Shown: positions 43,794-54,449, counted from the first letter of the stretch. The stretch: 64,000 nucleotides of DNA from Breviolum minutum Mf 1.05b.01 (GCA_000507305.1 DF239617.1:62001-126000), one strand, 5' to 3'. The notes: generated by a model from the letters alone, not told the origin. Made by a program: numbers and translations.

Positions 43794-46325
43794 GTTCGGG
43801 GGGATGGGTTTACGAGAAAAGGGATGATGGGCCGATGGGGATGAAAGATGTAATCCTCTTTAGGGATCCTTGGTATCAAAATGTATCAAAAATGTATTAG
43901 AAATGTATCAACATGTATCAACATGTATTAAACATGTATCAAAATGTATCAATATGTATCAAAAGTCTTGTTAGGGAAGGGTTGACATTGCTTGATCCGA
44001 TGGCCCATCAGACATTTCTGGTCCTTGAATGTGGAGAAGGGCAAATCCACACCAATTCTTCAAGCCGATGTTGATGGATTTTGCAACCAAAAAACAGCGT
44101 TTTGAGCTTCTGGAGAAAATGGTGGGCACGCACAAATCCTTTAAAACGCCAGGTTTTTGGGAAGATTAAAGCACTGTCCGTCAGAAACATGTGTTTATAT
44201 TCTTCATGGACACTATTTTACGAGATCTTGACATCTACTTGCCATATCAATTGCGACACCATTTCTACCCTCTAAACATCAGAGGATGTCTAGTACATAT
44301 GTGTCAAACCCCGTATATGGCCAAAGGAGTAGGGATGCCAAACATTGGACATGTTGTCCGAACCAATCCACCGGTCTCTCTTGGCCAGCTGATTGGCACT
44401 GTAAAGTTCTTGGGTGTGACGGAGTTCGCGACTGGCGAATGGTTGGGTATCGAGCTCGACGAGCAGGCCAGATTTTTGCACAAAAGAATAGGGGTGTGCT
44501 GATCCCTCTCTGTGTTGAAGCCTACCGGGGCTACCTGGGTATACATTTCCAGGCTTCAACAAAACCATCACATGAGCACATGCCTAATAAAAGAAGTGTT
44601 TTGGTTTGAATTGATTGAATCAAATCATGAGAAGTTCAGATTCTGTAGAAGGCAATAAAGCCATGGACATCTACATAATACCCCTTCGAGGATTTCCAAG
44701 GGAAATTGGTGAGATGTCAAAAGTTTGAACTGAAGAGGTCCAGATCAGCACTTCTTTGCAAACAACAAGATTTCCACCCGTTAGGTGGTTGAAAAAAATC
44801 CTGCTAAACACAACAGCATGGCAGGTTTGTGCAGGTTTCAAAAGTAGCATTTTTTGTGATGTTTGTTGTTGTGGTTTCGGGGTTTTCAATTGAACTGTGT
44901 GTTCTTATCACCCATCGGATCCATGCGACTGTGGTATATTTACCTACATTTCCCCTAATAATCAACGTAAATATACCATACACGGATCCTATGGGTCAGG
45001 CATTCCATTTTTTCCGTCTGAATCACGCCAGGCGGGCAAGAACGATGGCAGTGTGAAAGGCAAGCGGTACTTTGAGAGTAAACCAGAGTCAGATCTCTCA
45101 GCAATGGACAGTAGGAATGGATGGACATGGCATTGGAATAAGTATCCACAAGGAGACCATGGGATATTGAGATAGATTGTTAAGGTTGCCACAGCTGAAC
45201 CCCTGCAAAATCTATAAATCATTTGCAGTGGGTGTTTCAAATTTATTTCGAGAAAACGAACAGGAGCATGACGTGACCATGATTTTGGGTGAAGAATCTA
45301 CTATGACCATCTATGACCCATCATGTTCACACAACAGAATGAGAAGTTCTACAACAAAAACACTCAAGCATTCTGGTCAAATTCTCAAGTGAGGGAATTG
45401 GTTATGGAAACCACCCTTCAAAAGGGAGGTAAAATATGGTGGAAATATGCAGGATCCCCCACTAGTTCAGCCAGAGGTATGTAATTATCGTATTCCTTGG
45501 TTGGGTGATTAGCTCCCCAACATTGAAGATTCCCAAACGTTTAAGAAAACACGTGCCACTGTACCACCCTTTTTGAGACAAGCGGGTTTGGGGGTTGTTT
45601 GAGGGTGAAAATGCATAGGGATTGACAAAATCATTCAAAAGGATTGCCATCATTCCAAGTATTGGTTGATGTGCATAATTCCAGATGTTTGAGATCCAAC
45701 TGACATGTTTCCTGTAGGAAGTTCGCAGATAATTTTGGTGTAGGGTTGTGCAAATGACTCGATGTCCGCAAAAATCCTTCGAAAAGGGTCAGTGCTTGCA
45801 CCTGTTTCCATAATACTTGCATGATCTTACATGAATTTCCTTAATGTGATTTCATGGATTTTTCGAACGTGCAACAGTTGGGCAAGTCTCATTTGATTTG
45901 ACAAATATTTTTCAGCTGGGTGCCGCCACCACCACCTAGTGAGGTCGCAAGGAAATCCTCGTATATTTCAACAGGCTGTTTCTTGTGTGTGGTAATTTGC
46001 GTTCAAAAAAAATGCAATGTACAGTGACCAAACCGAACTGGTAATTTAGGGATTCCCCGAAGATGTCCCTAAACGTCCCTAACTCAGAGCTGGGTACTGT
46101 ATAAATACTGCATTTATATATAAATACTGTATGTATAAAGCGGTTTCAAACATTTTTCATTTTTACCCGGATCACTGGGGAAATGATCCAATTTGACTTG
46201 CGCATATTTTTTTCTAATGGGTTGGTTCAATGACCAACTAGAGATGGATGCCGTCCTTCCTTTGGACATCCAGCAACTTAGGCATGGAATCTTTGTGCGA
46301 CCCACTGCAGCGACAAAAGTCATCA
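43752..46325 (+). CDS. CAP-Gly domain protein, multi-exon gene (partial)
   Basis: Four exons rebuild one CAP-Gly domain, the roughly 70-residue module that binds the EEY/F tails of tubulin and partners at microtubule plus ends. In order they read ALQVGDRVTVGSTE, LIGTVKFLGVTEFATGEWLG with IELDEQ, AGKNDGSVKGKRYFESKP, and EHGIFVRPTAATK. The GKNDGSV core groove and the closing HGIFVRP match the family exactly, and all three joints keep phase. Donors are GT, GC and GT. Nothing before 43752 is recognised, so the domain may be near the N-terminus. A further exon at 46617 may belong to this gene. The protein cannot be assigned to CLIP, dynactin or tubulin-cofactor types. Confidence 0.88.
43874..43962. 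repeat. Minisatellite of ATGTATCAA-type units
   Basis: About eight 10-12 bp units such as AATGTATCAAA and CATGTATCAA lie in the first CAP-Gly intron. Confidence 0.85.
44389..44466 (+). CDS. CAP-Gly exon 2
   Basis: Acceptor GGCCAG. Encodes LIGTVKFLGVTEFATGEWLG then IELDEQ. The donor is CAG|GCCAGA, a GC donor. Confidence 0.92.
44911..44995. repeat. Family C hairpin element
   Basis: CCCATCGGATCCATG pairs with CACGGATCCTATGGG. GGTATATTTACC and GTAAATATACC form the stem. It lies 36 bp before CAP-Gly exon 3. Confidence 0.82.
45032..45087 (+). CDS. CAP-Gly exon 3
   Basis: Acceptor CGCCAG|GC. Encodes AGKNDGSVKGKRYFESKP, carrying the GKNDG signature. The donor is CCAGA|GTCAGA, with the Glu codon split. 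Confidence 0.93.
45891..45938 (+). mobile_element. Family A fragment, right end only
   Basis: TTTGACAAATATTTTTCAG is followed by GGGTGCCGCCACC and ACCACCTAG. The left half is missing. Confidence 0.6.
46138..46241 (+). mobile_element. Family A introner-like element, left end eroded
   Basis: Starts AAGCGGTTTCAAACATTTTT and ends GGTTCAATGACCAACTAG. It lies in CAP-Gly intron 3, ending 40 bp before exon 4. Confidence 0.8.
46282..46325 (+). CDS. CAP-Gly exon 4
   Basis: Acceptor AACTTAG. With the split codon it gives EHGIFVRPTAATK, which closes the domain. The end is approximate; AAA|GTCATC is a candidate donor. Confidence 0.82.
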
Positions 46326-46454
46326 ACTTGGCAGCATTCGGTTTGGGGGTTGGAAAATGCACCAACTCGGTGAGTCGCTAATCCTCCCGAGATGTCCAAA
46401 AATCAGCCAACAACAGTGAAAGTTTCACCTGATTTTTGGAAAGTGAAGCTAAAC

Positions 46455-46573
46455 GGGGGTTTCCTAAAATGGTGGTACCCCCAAATCATCCATTTTAATA
46501 GGGTTTTCCATTATTTTTCATTATAAACCATCCATTTTGGGGGTAAAATCCCCTATTTTTGGTTCAACACCCA
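46455..46573. repeat. Family D hairpin element, hybrid
   Basis: The left end GGGGTTTCCTAAAATGGTGG is of one subtype and the right end CCCCTATTTTTGGTTCAACA of another, with AATCATCCATTTTAATAGGG between. Confidence 0.65.
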
Positions 46574-46616
46574 AATAACGATGGGTTTTTTTCAAACAAA
46601 AAATGGTCTTTCGAAG

Positions 46617-46679
46617 TGAAGATTCCCATGGCCAATCCTGAGGTGGAGGCCGTGCAATTGTTTGGATGCCTCAGCATTG
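46617..46679 (+). CDS. Possible exon after the CAP-Gly domain
   Basis: The frame reads KIPMANPEVEAVQLFGCLSI. The donor ATTG|GTGGGT is good; the acceptor CGAAG is tentative. A family A element follows at 46692. Confidence 0.4.
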
Positions 46680-46691
46680 GTGGGTGAAAAT

Positions 46692-46791
46692 CTAGGTGGT
46701 GGCAACTCAAATATTTTTTATTTTCACCCCTATTTGGGGAAGATTCCCATTTTGACTAATATTTTTCGAATGGGTTGAAACCACCAACTAG
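46692..46791 (+). mobile_element. Family A introner-like element
   Basis: Begins CTAGGTGGTGGCAACTCAAA and ends GTTGAAACCACCAACTAG. AAAT flanks both ends. The arms are of mixed subtype. Confidence 0.93.
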
Positions 46792-47476
46792 AAATTCTGT
46801 GATGTGTGTTTTCTGGATAAGGCGGTGTGTTTTTCTGGAAAAGGTACTAAAGGAGTTCGTGGATTCCCAAAAGATCCTTAAAAAGCCATGGCGTCCTCAC
46901 AAGTCTTAATTGGAAATGTTCGGTTGATATTTGTTGGGTGCCAATTGCTACAGGTACATTTTTTTTACTTCAAAGACTTCGTAGAGTGAAAAAGGTATTT
47001 TATCGGCTCGTGTGACATGACATGCATGACATGACGTCGTGGGAAAGGAAGGTCCTGACCGACCAAGACTTTCCCCCCATAGGACCTGACTATCGATACA
47101 TCTGTTTTGCCTTGACAAACTGAGGCCATCTGTGTCGGTGACGGCTGTGGAGGCCGGTCGAATAGATTCAATGCTGATATATTTCTGAAATATTTCGACT
47201 CATGAAATAGTGATGTTCTGTGAAAAGTTTCGCTAACTGGGTACACATGGGAAAGGGGGGGGGGTAAAGTATGTTCAGCGAGGGCATGATGAAGAATCAT
47301 ACGCTCACCTCTCCCCGAAACATTTTTCTGCACAAAAAAGACCACTGACAACATTTGCTTCCCGCGAAAAGAGCTTGACGGTCGTCTTGAAGGCGTGCTT
47401 TTTCTGTACAGCATTTTGCTTCAGAGCACTGAGAGTATATTCAGAAAGTCTTGTTCCTGTCTTGTGACTTGCTGCA

Positions 47477-49063
47477 ATGGCTGCCAGTGGCTTCTTGCGT
47501 GGTTGCTTGCCCTCTGGTTGCTTGCCCTCTTCACTTATCTGGGCTGGGTCAACCGTGGGAGATTCTGCACCAAAACAAGAGGTTCGCACCACAATGTACT
47601 GGACAATCTCAGAGCAAGAGGTTCGCGCCGCACAGAAGGCATGGGCAGATGCCATCAAAGGAATTTCCAAGACCTATCTTGACGGAGGAGACTATGTTGC
47701 AGCGGCAGGCAAAGCAGCGGGTGAACTGTATGGCTATGGTCATAGCAACGTGCTCTTCAAGCCAACCAAAGCCAAGGATGTCCAGTTTCGCCCCATGGCA
47801 AGCGAGGCCATGTCCTACTTTGTGGGGGCAAAGGCAGTGGGTGACGGAATTTCGGAGGATGGAGGCTTTGCAATCAATGGCGGCAAAGGCTGGTCTGATG
47901 TAGTCTTTGACAACCATCAGATTGACTTGAACGGAAATGTTGCCTTTGCCATGGGCAACTATCATTTCACAAGTGCTGCTGACGGAAGCAAGACCAAGGT
48001 GGAATACACGTTCGGCTACAAGAAAAATGAGGATGGAAAGGTCCGCATCTTTCTCCACCACTCGTCAGTACCCTTTGAAGTTCAAAAACCATCCGTAACC
48101 GAAGCAGAAGTGCAAGCGGCACAGAAGGCATGGGCAAATGCCATCAAAGGAATTTCCAAGACCTGCCTTGAGGGAGGAGACTATGTTGCAGCGGCAGGCA
48201 AAGCAGCGGGTGAACTGTATGGCTATGGCCATTGTGACGTGCTCTTCAAGCCAACCAAAGCCAAGGATGTCCAGTTTCGCCCCACGGCAAGCCAGGCCAT
48301 GTCCTACTTTGTGGGGGCAAAGGCAGTGGGTGACGGAATTTCGGAGGATGGAGGCTTTGCAATCAATGGCGGCAAAGGCTGGTCTGATGTAGTCTTTGAC
48401 AACCATCAGATTGACTTGAACGGAAATGTTGCCTTTGCCATGGGCAACTACCATTTCACAAGTGCTGCTGACGGAAGCAAGACCAAGGTGGAATACACGT
48501 TCGGCTACAAGAAAAATGAGGATGGAAAGGTCCGCATCTTTCTCCACCACTCGTCAGTTCCCTTTGAAGTTCAAAAACCATCCGTAACCGAAGCAGAAGT
48601 GCAAGCGGCACAGAAGGCATGGGCAAATGCCATCAAAGGAATTTCCAAGACCTACCTTGAGGGAGGAGACTATGTCGCAGCGGCAGGCAAAGCAGCGGGT
48701 GAACTGTATGGCTATGGTCATAGCAACGTGCTCTTCAAGCCAACCAAAGCCAAGGATGTCCAGTTTCGCCCCACGGCAAGCCAGGCCATGTCCTACTTTG
48801 TGGGGGCAAAGGCAGTGGGTGACGGAATTTCGGAGGATGGAGGCTTTGCAATCAATGGCGGCAAAGGCTGGTCTGATGTAGTCTTTGACAACCATCAGAT
48901 TGACTTGAACGGAAATGTTGCCATTGCCATGGGCAACTATCATTTCACAAGTGCTGCTGACGGAAGCAAGACCAAGGTGGAATACACGTTCGGCTACAAG
49001 AAAAATGAGGATGGAAAGGTCCGCATCTTTCTCCACCACTCGTCAGTGCCATTTCAGGTCTGA
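47477..49063 (+). CDS. Intronless protein with three tandem NTF2/SnoaL-like units
   Basis: One frame of 528 residues. Three units of exactly 163 residues (489 bp; AQKAWA starts at 47630, 48119 and 48608) differ at only a handful of positions. Each contains AQKAWANAIKGISKTYLEGG, YGYGHSNVLFKPTKAKDVQF, MSYFVGAKAVGDGISEDGGF and VEYTFGYKKNEDGKVRIFLH. The pattern KPTKAxxVQFRP, AMGNYHFT and HHSSVPF is that of the SnoaL-like/NTF2-fold proteins of algae, some of which are annotated after CaMKII association domains. No enzymatic residue set can be claimed. Units are joined by EVQKPSVTEAEVQ. The start may be 47477 or the ATG at 47594, which lies next to the first unit; the 39 residues between contain a duplicated GCLPS. 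The absence of introns and the near-identity of the units suggest recent unit duplication, perhaps after retroposition. Whether the product is cleaved into single units is unknown. Confidence 0.88.
   Translation: MAASGFLRGCLPSGCLPSSLIWAGSTVGDSAPKQEVRTTMYWTISEQEVRAAQKAWADAIKGISKTYLDGGDYVAAAGKAAGELYGYGHSNVLFKPTKAKDVQFRPMASEAMSYFVGAKAVGDGISEDGGFAINGGKGWSDVVFDNHQIDLNGNVAFAMGNYHFTSAADGSKTKVEYTFGYKKNEDGKVRIFLHHSSVPFEVQKPSVTEAEVQAAQKAWANAIKGISKTCLEGGDYVAAAGKAAGELYGYGHCDVLFKPTKAKDVQFRPTASQAMSYFVGAKAVGDGISEDGGFAINGGKGWSDVVFDNHQIDLNGNVAFAMGNYHFTSAADGSKTKVEYTFGYKKNEDGKVRIFLHHSSVPFEVQKPSVTEAEVQAAQKAWANAIKGISKTYLEGGDYVAAAGKAAGELYGYGHSNVLFKPTKAKDVQFRPTASQAMSYFVGAKAVGDGISEDGGFAINGGKGWSDVVFDNHQIDLNGNVAIAMGNYHFTSAADGSKTKVEYTFGYKKNEDGKVRIFLHHSSVPFQV
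47609..49063 (+). repeat. 489-bp coding tandem repeat, three units
   Basis: The units run at about 47609-48097, 48098-48586 and 48587-49063. Differences such as Met/Thr and Glu/Gln in the FRP-x-AS-x-AM segment distinguish unit 1 from units 2 and 3. Confidence 0.95.
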
Positions 49064-49142
49064 TTGATGTCAGGTCTGATTGTGTAGGGCTCAAATTGAC
49101 CCTGATTCTCCAATACGTAGAAGACTTTTTCCAAATGTTTTA

Positions 49143-49247
49143 ATGGGTGTTTCCGTAAATGGTGGTATCCCCAAATCATCCATTTTAATAGGGTTTTCCA
49201 TTATAAACCATCCATTTCGGGGTACCCCTATTTTTGGAAACACCCTA
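49143..49247. repeat. Family D hairpin element
   Basis: ATGGGTGTTTCCGTAAATGG at the left and TATTTTTGGAAACACCC at the right, with AATCATCCATTTTAATAGGG inside. It starts 80 bp after the stop of the tandem-unit gene. Confidence 0.75.
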
Positions 49248-49655
49248 ATCACGGATGGCAATAGCCACCGTTTGTGCCGGCCCGAGGTGGCGGCGTTGAG
49301 GGGTCCATGTTCAGCTCATAGATTTCAGATCTGTACAGACCATACAGCATGAAGGATGGCGTCGGGAGACCACTTACAGCAACGATTTTGCATGTGGATA
49401 TTTGAAAACTTGATGGCTGATCTCTTTGTATTTTCTTGTAAAACATGTGCACAGGCAGCATCCTTCATCCTTGAAAGATCTTGAAAGCATCTTGAGACAC
49501 ACTCTGCTGTCGCACCTGGTTTGCAGCTGTGTCCCAAAAAACTCCAGGATAACAGAAAAGAGAAAAACAGTGACATCTTGCCATCAGGATTTTTATCAAA
49601 ATGAACAATTTTGGAGGTATTGTCAATCAAGCGCACTGTTTTTTGAAAAGAAATT

Positions 49656-49752
49656 CTGGGTGGTGGCAACTCAAACATTTTTTATTTTCATCCCAAACCT
49701 TGGGGAAATTCGCTCCAATTTGACTCATATGTTTCAGATGGGTTTCCAACTG
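49656..49752 (+). mobile_element. Family A introner-like element, 3' end lost
   Basis: Begins CTGGGTGGTGGCAACTCAAA and continues to CAGATGGGTTTCCAACTG, where the usual AACCACCAACTAG should follow. Confidence 0.8.
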
Positions 49753-50208
49753 ATTCCCCCCATTGTCAGGCCGCTGTCCGGGTAGAGCCTCCTTCGTATC
49801 CCGGCTGAGAAATTGCAGAACCGGAGTGAGGGTTTGACCGCGTTAGAGGGTTTGACACCTGTGTTTTTTTTGAAACACTTCCGAATTCTATGTTGTAATA
49901 ATGCATGTATAAACAATATACATATATGTATGTATGTCATGTATGATTGTATGTATGTATAGAGTTATATGCATTCGTTTTTCCAGTATCATGTACTCAA
50001 CAAGTCTTCTTTGCAAAGAATGAAGGACCGGTAATCTTGTGCTAGGTTTGATCCTTTCCTCTCAGCTGTGAGATCACTGGGCTTTGTTAATTTGTTGCCA
50101 GAGATCCTTGCGATAATCAGTACTTCCAAGTCCTTTACATCTGGGAGGAAAGACTCTCATCTCTCAAATCATGGATTTTTAACGAGAACGATATCATTGC
50201 GATATTGT

Positions 50209-50316
50209 TACCCTCTGGTAAACTAACATAGCTGAGCTGGAATATGCCCATCTTGAATAGGAAATACATCTTCAAAGGTTCCATTTTCCAGCCAGCTATG
50301 TCAGTTTACCGGTGTA
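50209..50316. repeat. Family V hairpin element
   Basis: TACCCTCTGGTAAACTAACA pairs with TATGTCAGTTTACCGGTGTA. Loop words are as at 11955-12055. Confidence 0.78.
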
Positions 50317-50353
50317 ACTGAGTATGACCAAACGGATATAGTAATATTTTTTC

Positions 50354-50474
50354 CCTGGAACTCCAAACAACCAGTTTTTTTATGGTTGTTTCAACTGGAT
50401 GATTCCAAATCATTACATAAAAAATGGCTGTTTCACCAAACATCCATTAAGAAATGGTTGTTTAGGGTGCCAGG
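50354..50474. repeat. Family E hairpin element directly before an exon
   Basis: CCTGGAACTCCAAACAACC at the left and GTTGTTTAGGGTGCCAGG at the right. Its final CCAG is immediately followed by the open frame at 50474. Confidence 0.82.
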
Positions 50475-50529
50475 TCTGCAGCCAGCCCGCTTTCAGGCCG
50501 TCGAAGCGCCTGGATCCTCCCTCCAACAG
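50474..50529 (+). CDS. Probable exon, unrecognised protein
   Basis: The frame reads LQPARFQAVEAPGSSLQQ. The acceptor is GTGCCAG, the end of the family E element, and the donor is CAACAG|GTCCAG. A second frame (PAFRPSKRLDPPSNR) is also open. Confidence 0.45.
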
Positions 50530-50614
50530 GTCCAGCAGAAATAGTGGTGGATCTTTAGTGCGAAAACTCAGGTCCCGAAACGGGGGGTGGAAGTCAAATA
50601 AGCAAAGGGTGATT

Positions 50615-50787
50615 CCAGGGACCCCCAAGGGACATGGGACCCCTTTAAAAAAGGTAAGTTTCCCCTACATACTATTTCCATCTATTTCCCGAAAACCACT
50701 CCCAGTTCCTGAATCCCTAAAAGATATGGGTTCATAGTATGGGAAACTTACCATAATAAAGGGGTCCCATTACCTTGGGGGTCCCTG
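50615..50787. repeat. Family I inverted-repeat element
   Basis: CCAGGGACCCCCAAGG pairs with CCTTGGGGGTCCCTG. The inner arms are GGTAAGTTTCCC and GGGAAACTTACC. About 173 bp; a single copy in this window. Confidence 0.75.
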
Positions 50788-51433
50788 AAAATATCCTTGA
50801 AATAAGATCCTGATACATTGATGAGATTTTTTGATCAAAGTGCCTGAAACTGAGCTCATTCAATGAAAATTCAAGCTGACCAAACTTGAACCAGCTAGTT
50901 GTAGGTCTTTTGGACATACCTTTTTAAAGGTTCACTTAGCCAAGTGGGTGAGAAACTCACGTTTTTTCAATTGGACCTTTGGAGATACATTTCCATTACT
51001 GGAAATTTCGGAAATTTGAGAGCCCAAAACCTCCAACAAAAACCTTGAAAGGAACAGAACATCAGAAAAATCGAGGGTGGAAGACTAGTTTCTTGCTAGA
51101 GTGTAGCGGTTGAGCCCGCAAGGTGATTTAGGAATCCTCAGTTTTGTCCAAGCAATTTATGACTAACCCACCTCACGAATGGTCGGACAGGGATCAAAAC
51201 AGAATCCAAAATAGGTGTCAATAATTGTAGGCAAAGGTGATCAAAATCTTATTACAGTATTGTCCTTCCTTCAAAAGAAGAATATATATATATATAAATA
51301 TATATGTAATACACTTTTTCCTTACGATAGAGAGATAGTAGTAACTACATGTTCAAGATTTCAAAAAAAAACGTACCAAAAAAAAACAAAAAAAACATAG
51401 TACTTGGTGCTCAACCACCCCCCTCCCCGCCAG

Positions 51434-51532
51434 CTCGAGTCGCCTATCCCGTCGAAGCGCGCCGAGGCGCTTCCGGGCAGTGAGAAGCCAAAACGCATCA
51501 GCCACGGAGAGCGCAGCCTGGAAATACAGAAG
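51434..51532 (+). CDS. Probable exon, unrecognised protein
   Basis: Acceptor CCGCCAG. The frame reads LESPIPSKRAEALPGSEKPK, then RISHGERSLEIQK. The donor is AAG|GCACGC (GC). It is a GC-rich 99-bp island in AT-rich DNA, which strongly suggests coding. Confidence 0.6.
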
Positions 51533-52066
51533 GCACGCGGGTGGTTAAACTCACCGCAGGCGTTTCGATATGTTTGAAACCCCAGACCTTAGTGTATACT
51601 AAATGATATGTCCTTTTAGTAATCTGGTTATATATATATATATTAGTTATAGTTGTAATAGGTTGTTTAAATTGTTTTTTTTTTAAAGTTATTGTAAGTT
51701 ATTAGTGACTTGCAAGGCCAGTTACTAACCACTTGGTCAGTGGAATGGTGACTGGAATTCGATGGCATGTGAATGATTTGGAGTGATTGCTGGCAAAGCT
51801 CAAGGGTCATTGAAGGAGACGACACTTGTGGCTAAACCACAAATGGATATTGTACGTACGTCAGCAATACTTAATGTACAGCAGCAATATTGAGATTCCT
51901 GTAACATCTTTTAAAGATGTCATTAGTTCATATGGTGCAGGCAACATGTATTTTTGCACCATACAAGTACAGTATATAAGGTTCCATGAGATTTGCAATG
52001 ATCATACTGATATTGCTTACATGCTGTTACATGTACCAAAATTGTTAAATCACCATACATGTCAAG

Positions 52067-52169
52067 CTAGTTGGTGGTTTCAAATATTTTTGATTTTCAC
52101 CCCGAACCTTGGGGAAGATTTCCAATTTGACTAATATTTTTCAGATGGGTTGGTTCAACCACCAACCAG
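52067..52169 (+). mobile_element. Family A introner-like element
   Basis: Begins CTAGTTGGTGGTTTCAAAT and ends GGTTCAACCACCAACCAG. Mixed arm subtype. Confidence 0.9.
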
Positions 52170-52526
52170 CAATTGTGTGAATGCATGTAATATACATAGG
52201 CATTCAGGCATTCATGTGTTGATGACCCAGTTGAAAGGCCATAGATTTGGTCACATGAAAACCACGTGACTACAATGAGAGTTTCATGATAAGAAACCTA
52301 ACATCAATGATCTTAGATCAAAGGTGGGGAACTATATTATACCTGTAATATCAAAAAGTATATGTAAATTGAATGATTCAACATTTTTTTCACCCAGTAA
52401 TGTTTTTTTCCTATCCTTGGATGACAATCTAGGAAGAAACTCGGTTGTACAGAGTTGAATAGTATTTTTTCGTGACCAGTCTAAACATTATTTCTGTAGA
52501 CATATCTCCGGATCTCATTTCCGCAG

Positions 52527-52597
52527 ACCCACCTGTATATTGAGATCAGTGAGAAACAGGAGATGAATGATGCCATTACAACAGAGGATCGCCAAAG
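52527..52597 (+). CDS. Probable exon, unrecognised protein
   Basis: Acceptor TTCCGCAG and donor CAAAG|GTTGTT enclose THLYIEISEKQEMNDAITTE then DRQR. Good composition; unknown family. Confidence 0.55.
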
Positions 52598-53427
52598 GTT
52601 GTTTCACAAGATTCAGTAGATGTAATACAAAGGGGCCGACCCACCCACTTCGCTGAAAGGATTCCATTACCCTGCCAGCCAAAAAAGCAGAACTTTTCCA
52701 GCAGCGTTTACCAGAAGGTAAAAAAGTGTTTCATACATTTCTCAATGAAATCCTACAGAAAAAGTACTGGATACCTTCGAGCAATCTCGACAGGCTGTTG
52801 ACAAAATCCTGCACCAGCTGCTGTGAAAAGAAATATCCCATGACTCAGAATGTTTTCACCAGTGGTTAACCAAAATTTTCTCCCATCAACCATAGCTTCC
52901 ATTTGATGCCATCATGAGTTTCCCCTTCCCCAAGCTGCCCGGGGAGTTGACGAGTTGACCAATCGACCAGGCTGGAGTTCAACTGGAACTCGCACAGGCG
53001 ATGGAGGCACTTTGATGATTTTTGTTCGGAATTCTGGCATCTTTGGGGAGGATCATTGTTGGGGTATCTGTTGGGAATTCTGCAATTTTTGTTGGAATCT
53101 GTTAGATTTTTGTTGGAATTCTCATTTAATTGTAGTTTGAGGTATCCATGTGTTGGGGTCATTTTTGAGTCATAGGCAGCTCCCCGGTTTCTTGGGCAAA
53201 CCTGGCTGTGGAATCTGGAATACGCATGGATCCTTCAAGGGCCTAGTCCTCCGCAAGTATTGGAACCCAAGAATTGTCATACTGAGTTCATGGCATGTGC
53301 CATATACTTTGACGTAAGTTGGTTGATTGATTTTCAGGGGGGTTCTCCACTGAGAACTCTAGTGAAATCCATTTCATAAACCTTTCATTGAATTTCAAAG
53401 TGATTCAAAATCATTTTCTCGCTTTAG

Positions 53428-53515
53428 TATTTGCGAGTTGAATTCGCAACAATACGGGATGTGGCTCCCAAAAACAAACAGCTTCCAGCAAAGTCTTCGA
53501 ATGGCAGAACTGAAG
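53428..53515 (+). CDS. Probable exon, unrecognised protein
   Basis: Acceptor GCTTTAG. The frame reads YLRVEFATIRDVAPKNKQLP, then AKSSNGRTE. The donor may be GAAG|GCATTT (GC). Confidence 0.5.
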
Positions 53516-53728
53516 GCATTTCTCATGATTCACTTCTGAAATCGCTGTAGTTGGTCCCCAAAAACGTATTATGATATTTATTGAGCTTCATATTCATGTA
53601 TTTTTCCTCTCATCTTTTCTTTCATCTTCATTGAACATCTATATTCTATACAGTAAATGTCTTTAGGTTTCCAATTGGAGCCCCTTTTTTTTCCTCCCGG
53701 GTCCCGGGTTGAAGCCAACCAGCACAAG

Positions 53729-53830
53729 GACCACGATGTTGACAGCATCAAACGGCTTTTACCTGTTGCTGGAAATCTGGGAGTCGATCCCAAGGAGATT
53801 TCGACCGATTTCCATCCGAAAAATCCGTGG
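53729..53830 (+). CDS. Probable exon, unrecognised protein
   Basis: Acceptor CACAAG|GA and donor CCGTGG|GTTTGA enclose DHDVDSIKRLLPVAGNLGVD, then PKEISTDFHPKNPW in one frame. Among the most convincing unassigned exons. Confidence 0.6.
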
Positions 53831-53950
53831 GTTTGATCACCCCAGATCCGTGGGGTTTTACCGTAACGGTGGAACCCCCAAGAAAGGCCCCTAACGCCCC
53901 CGGTTTAGGATTCTAATTTGCCCAGATTTTGCATGCTTTTTTTTTAAATG

Positions 53951-54058
53951 AAGGTGGTGGTTTCAAATATATGTTTTGAATTTTCACCCTAAATTGGACA
54001 TGATCCAATTTGACTTGCGCATATTTTGCAAATGGGTTGAAACTCAACCACCAATTAG
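53951..54058 (+). mobile_element. Family A introner-like element
   Basis: Begins AAGGTGGTGGTTTCAAATAT and ends GAAACTCAACCACCAATTAG. Both termini differ slightly from consensus. Confidence 0.85.
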
Positions 54059-54449
54059 TATTTTATGTATGATTTCACACGAGTGTGGATGATTTTTTAT
54101 ATAAACCTGGATCCAAAGTTTACTAAGACATGACATGACCGACATGCCTTCATAAATTGGATCCTGGGTTTTTCCGAGGGCTGAACCTTCAACTTCCATT
54201 CACTAAGATGAGTCGTTATGAGACAGGAGCCACTGATCTAGCAACTGGATGTTGAAGTTGGTAACAGATAGATGTATGATGATGTACGTAGTTTGCCCTA
54301 CATGTTTGATTGCAATGATGTAATGTAGCTTGTTTGCTTGAAATGGACGTGTAAACATCCAATTTTGGGTAGACATGAGATGACCTGAGAATGCGGCAGT
54401 TGAATCATCTACAATGTCAACTGCTGGCAATCCTCAAAATCTGATCAGT

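Larger units (their letters stand above)
49248..50353. other. No supported exon
   Basis: Holds a truncated family A copy (49656-49752), a family V element (50209-50316) and short ATGTATGT runs near 49900-49960. The frame at 49426-49650 shows no domain. Confidence 0.4.

Noticed and set aside
46242..46281. CAP-Gly exon 4 beginning exactly at the family A CTAG
   Set aside because: The frame is open back to 46242, but the domain consensus and split codon fit the acceptor at 46281 better.
47609..49039. Three 150-161 residue minus-strand frames
   Set aside because: They are exact antisense shadows of the three tandem units; the repeated codon pattern keeps that frame open.
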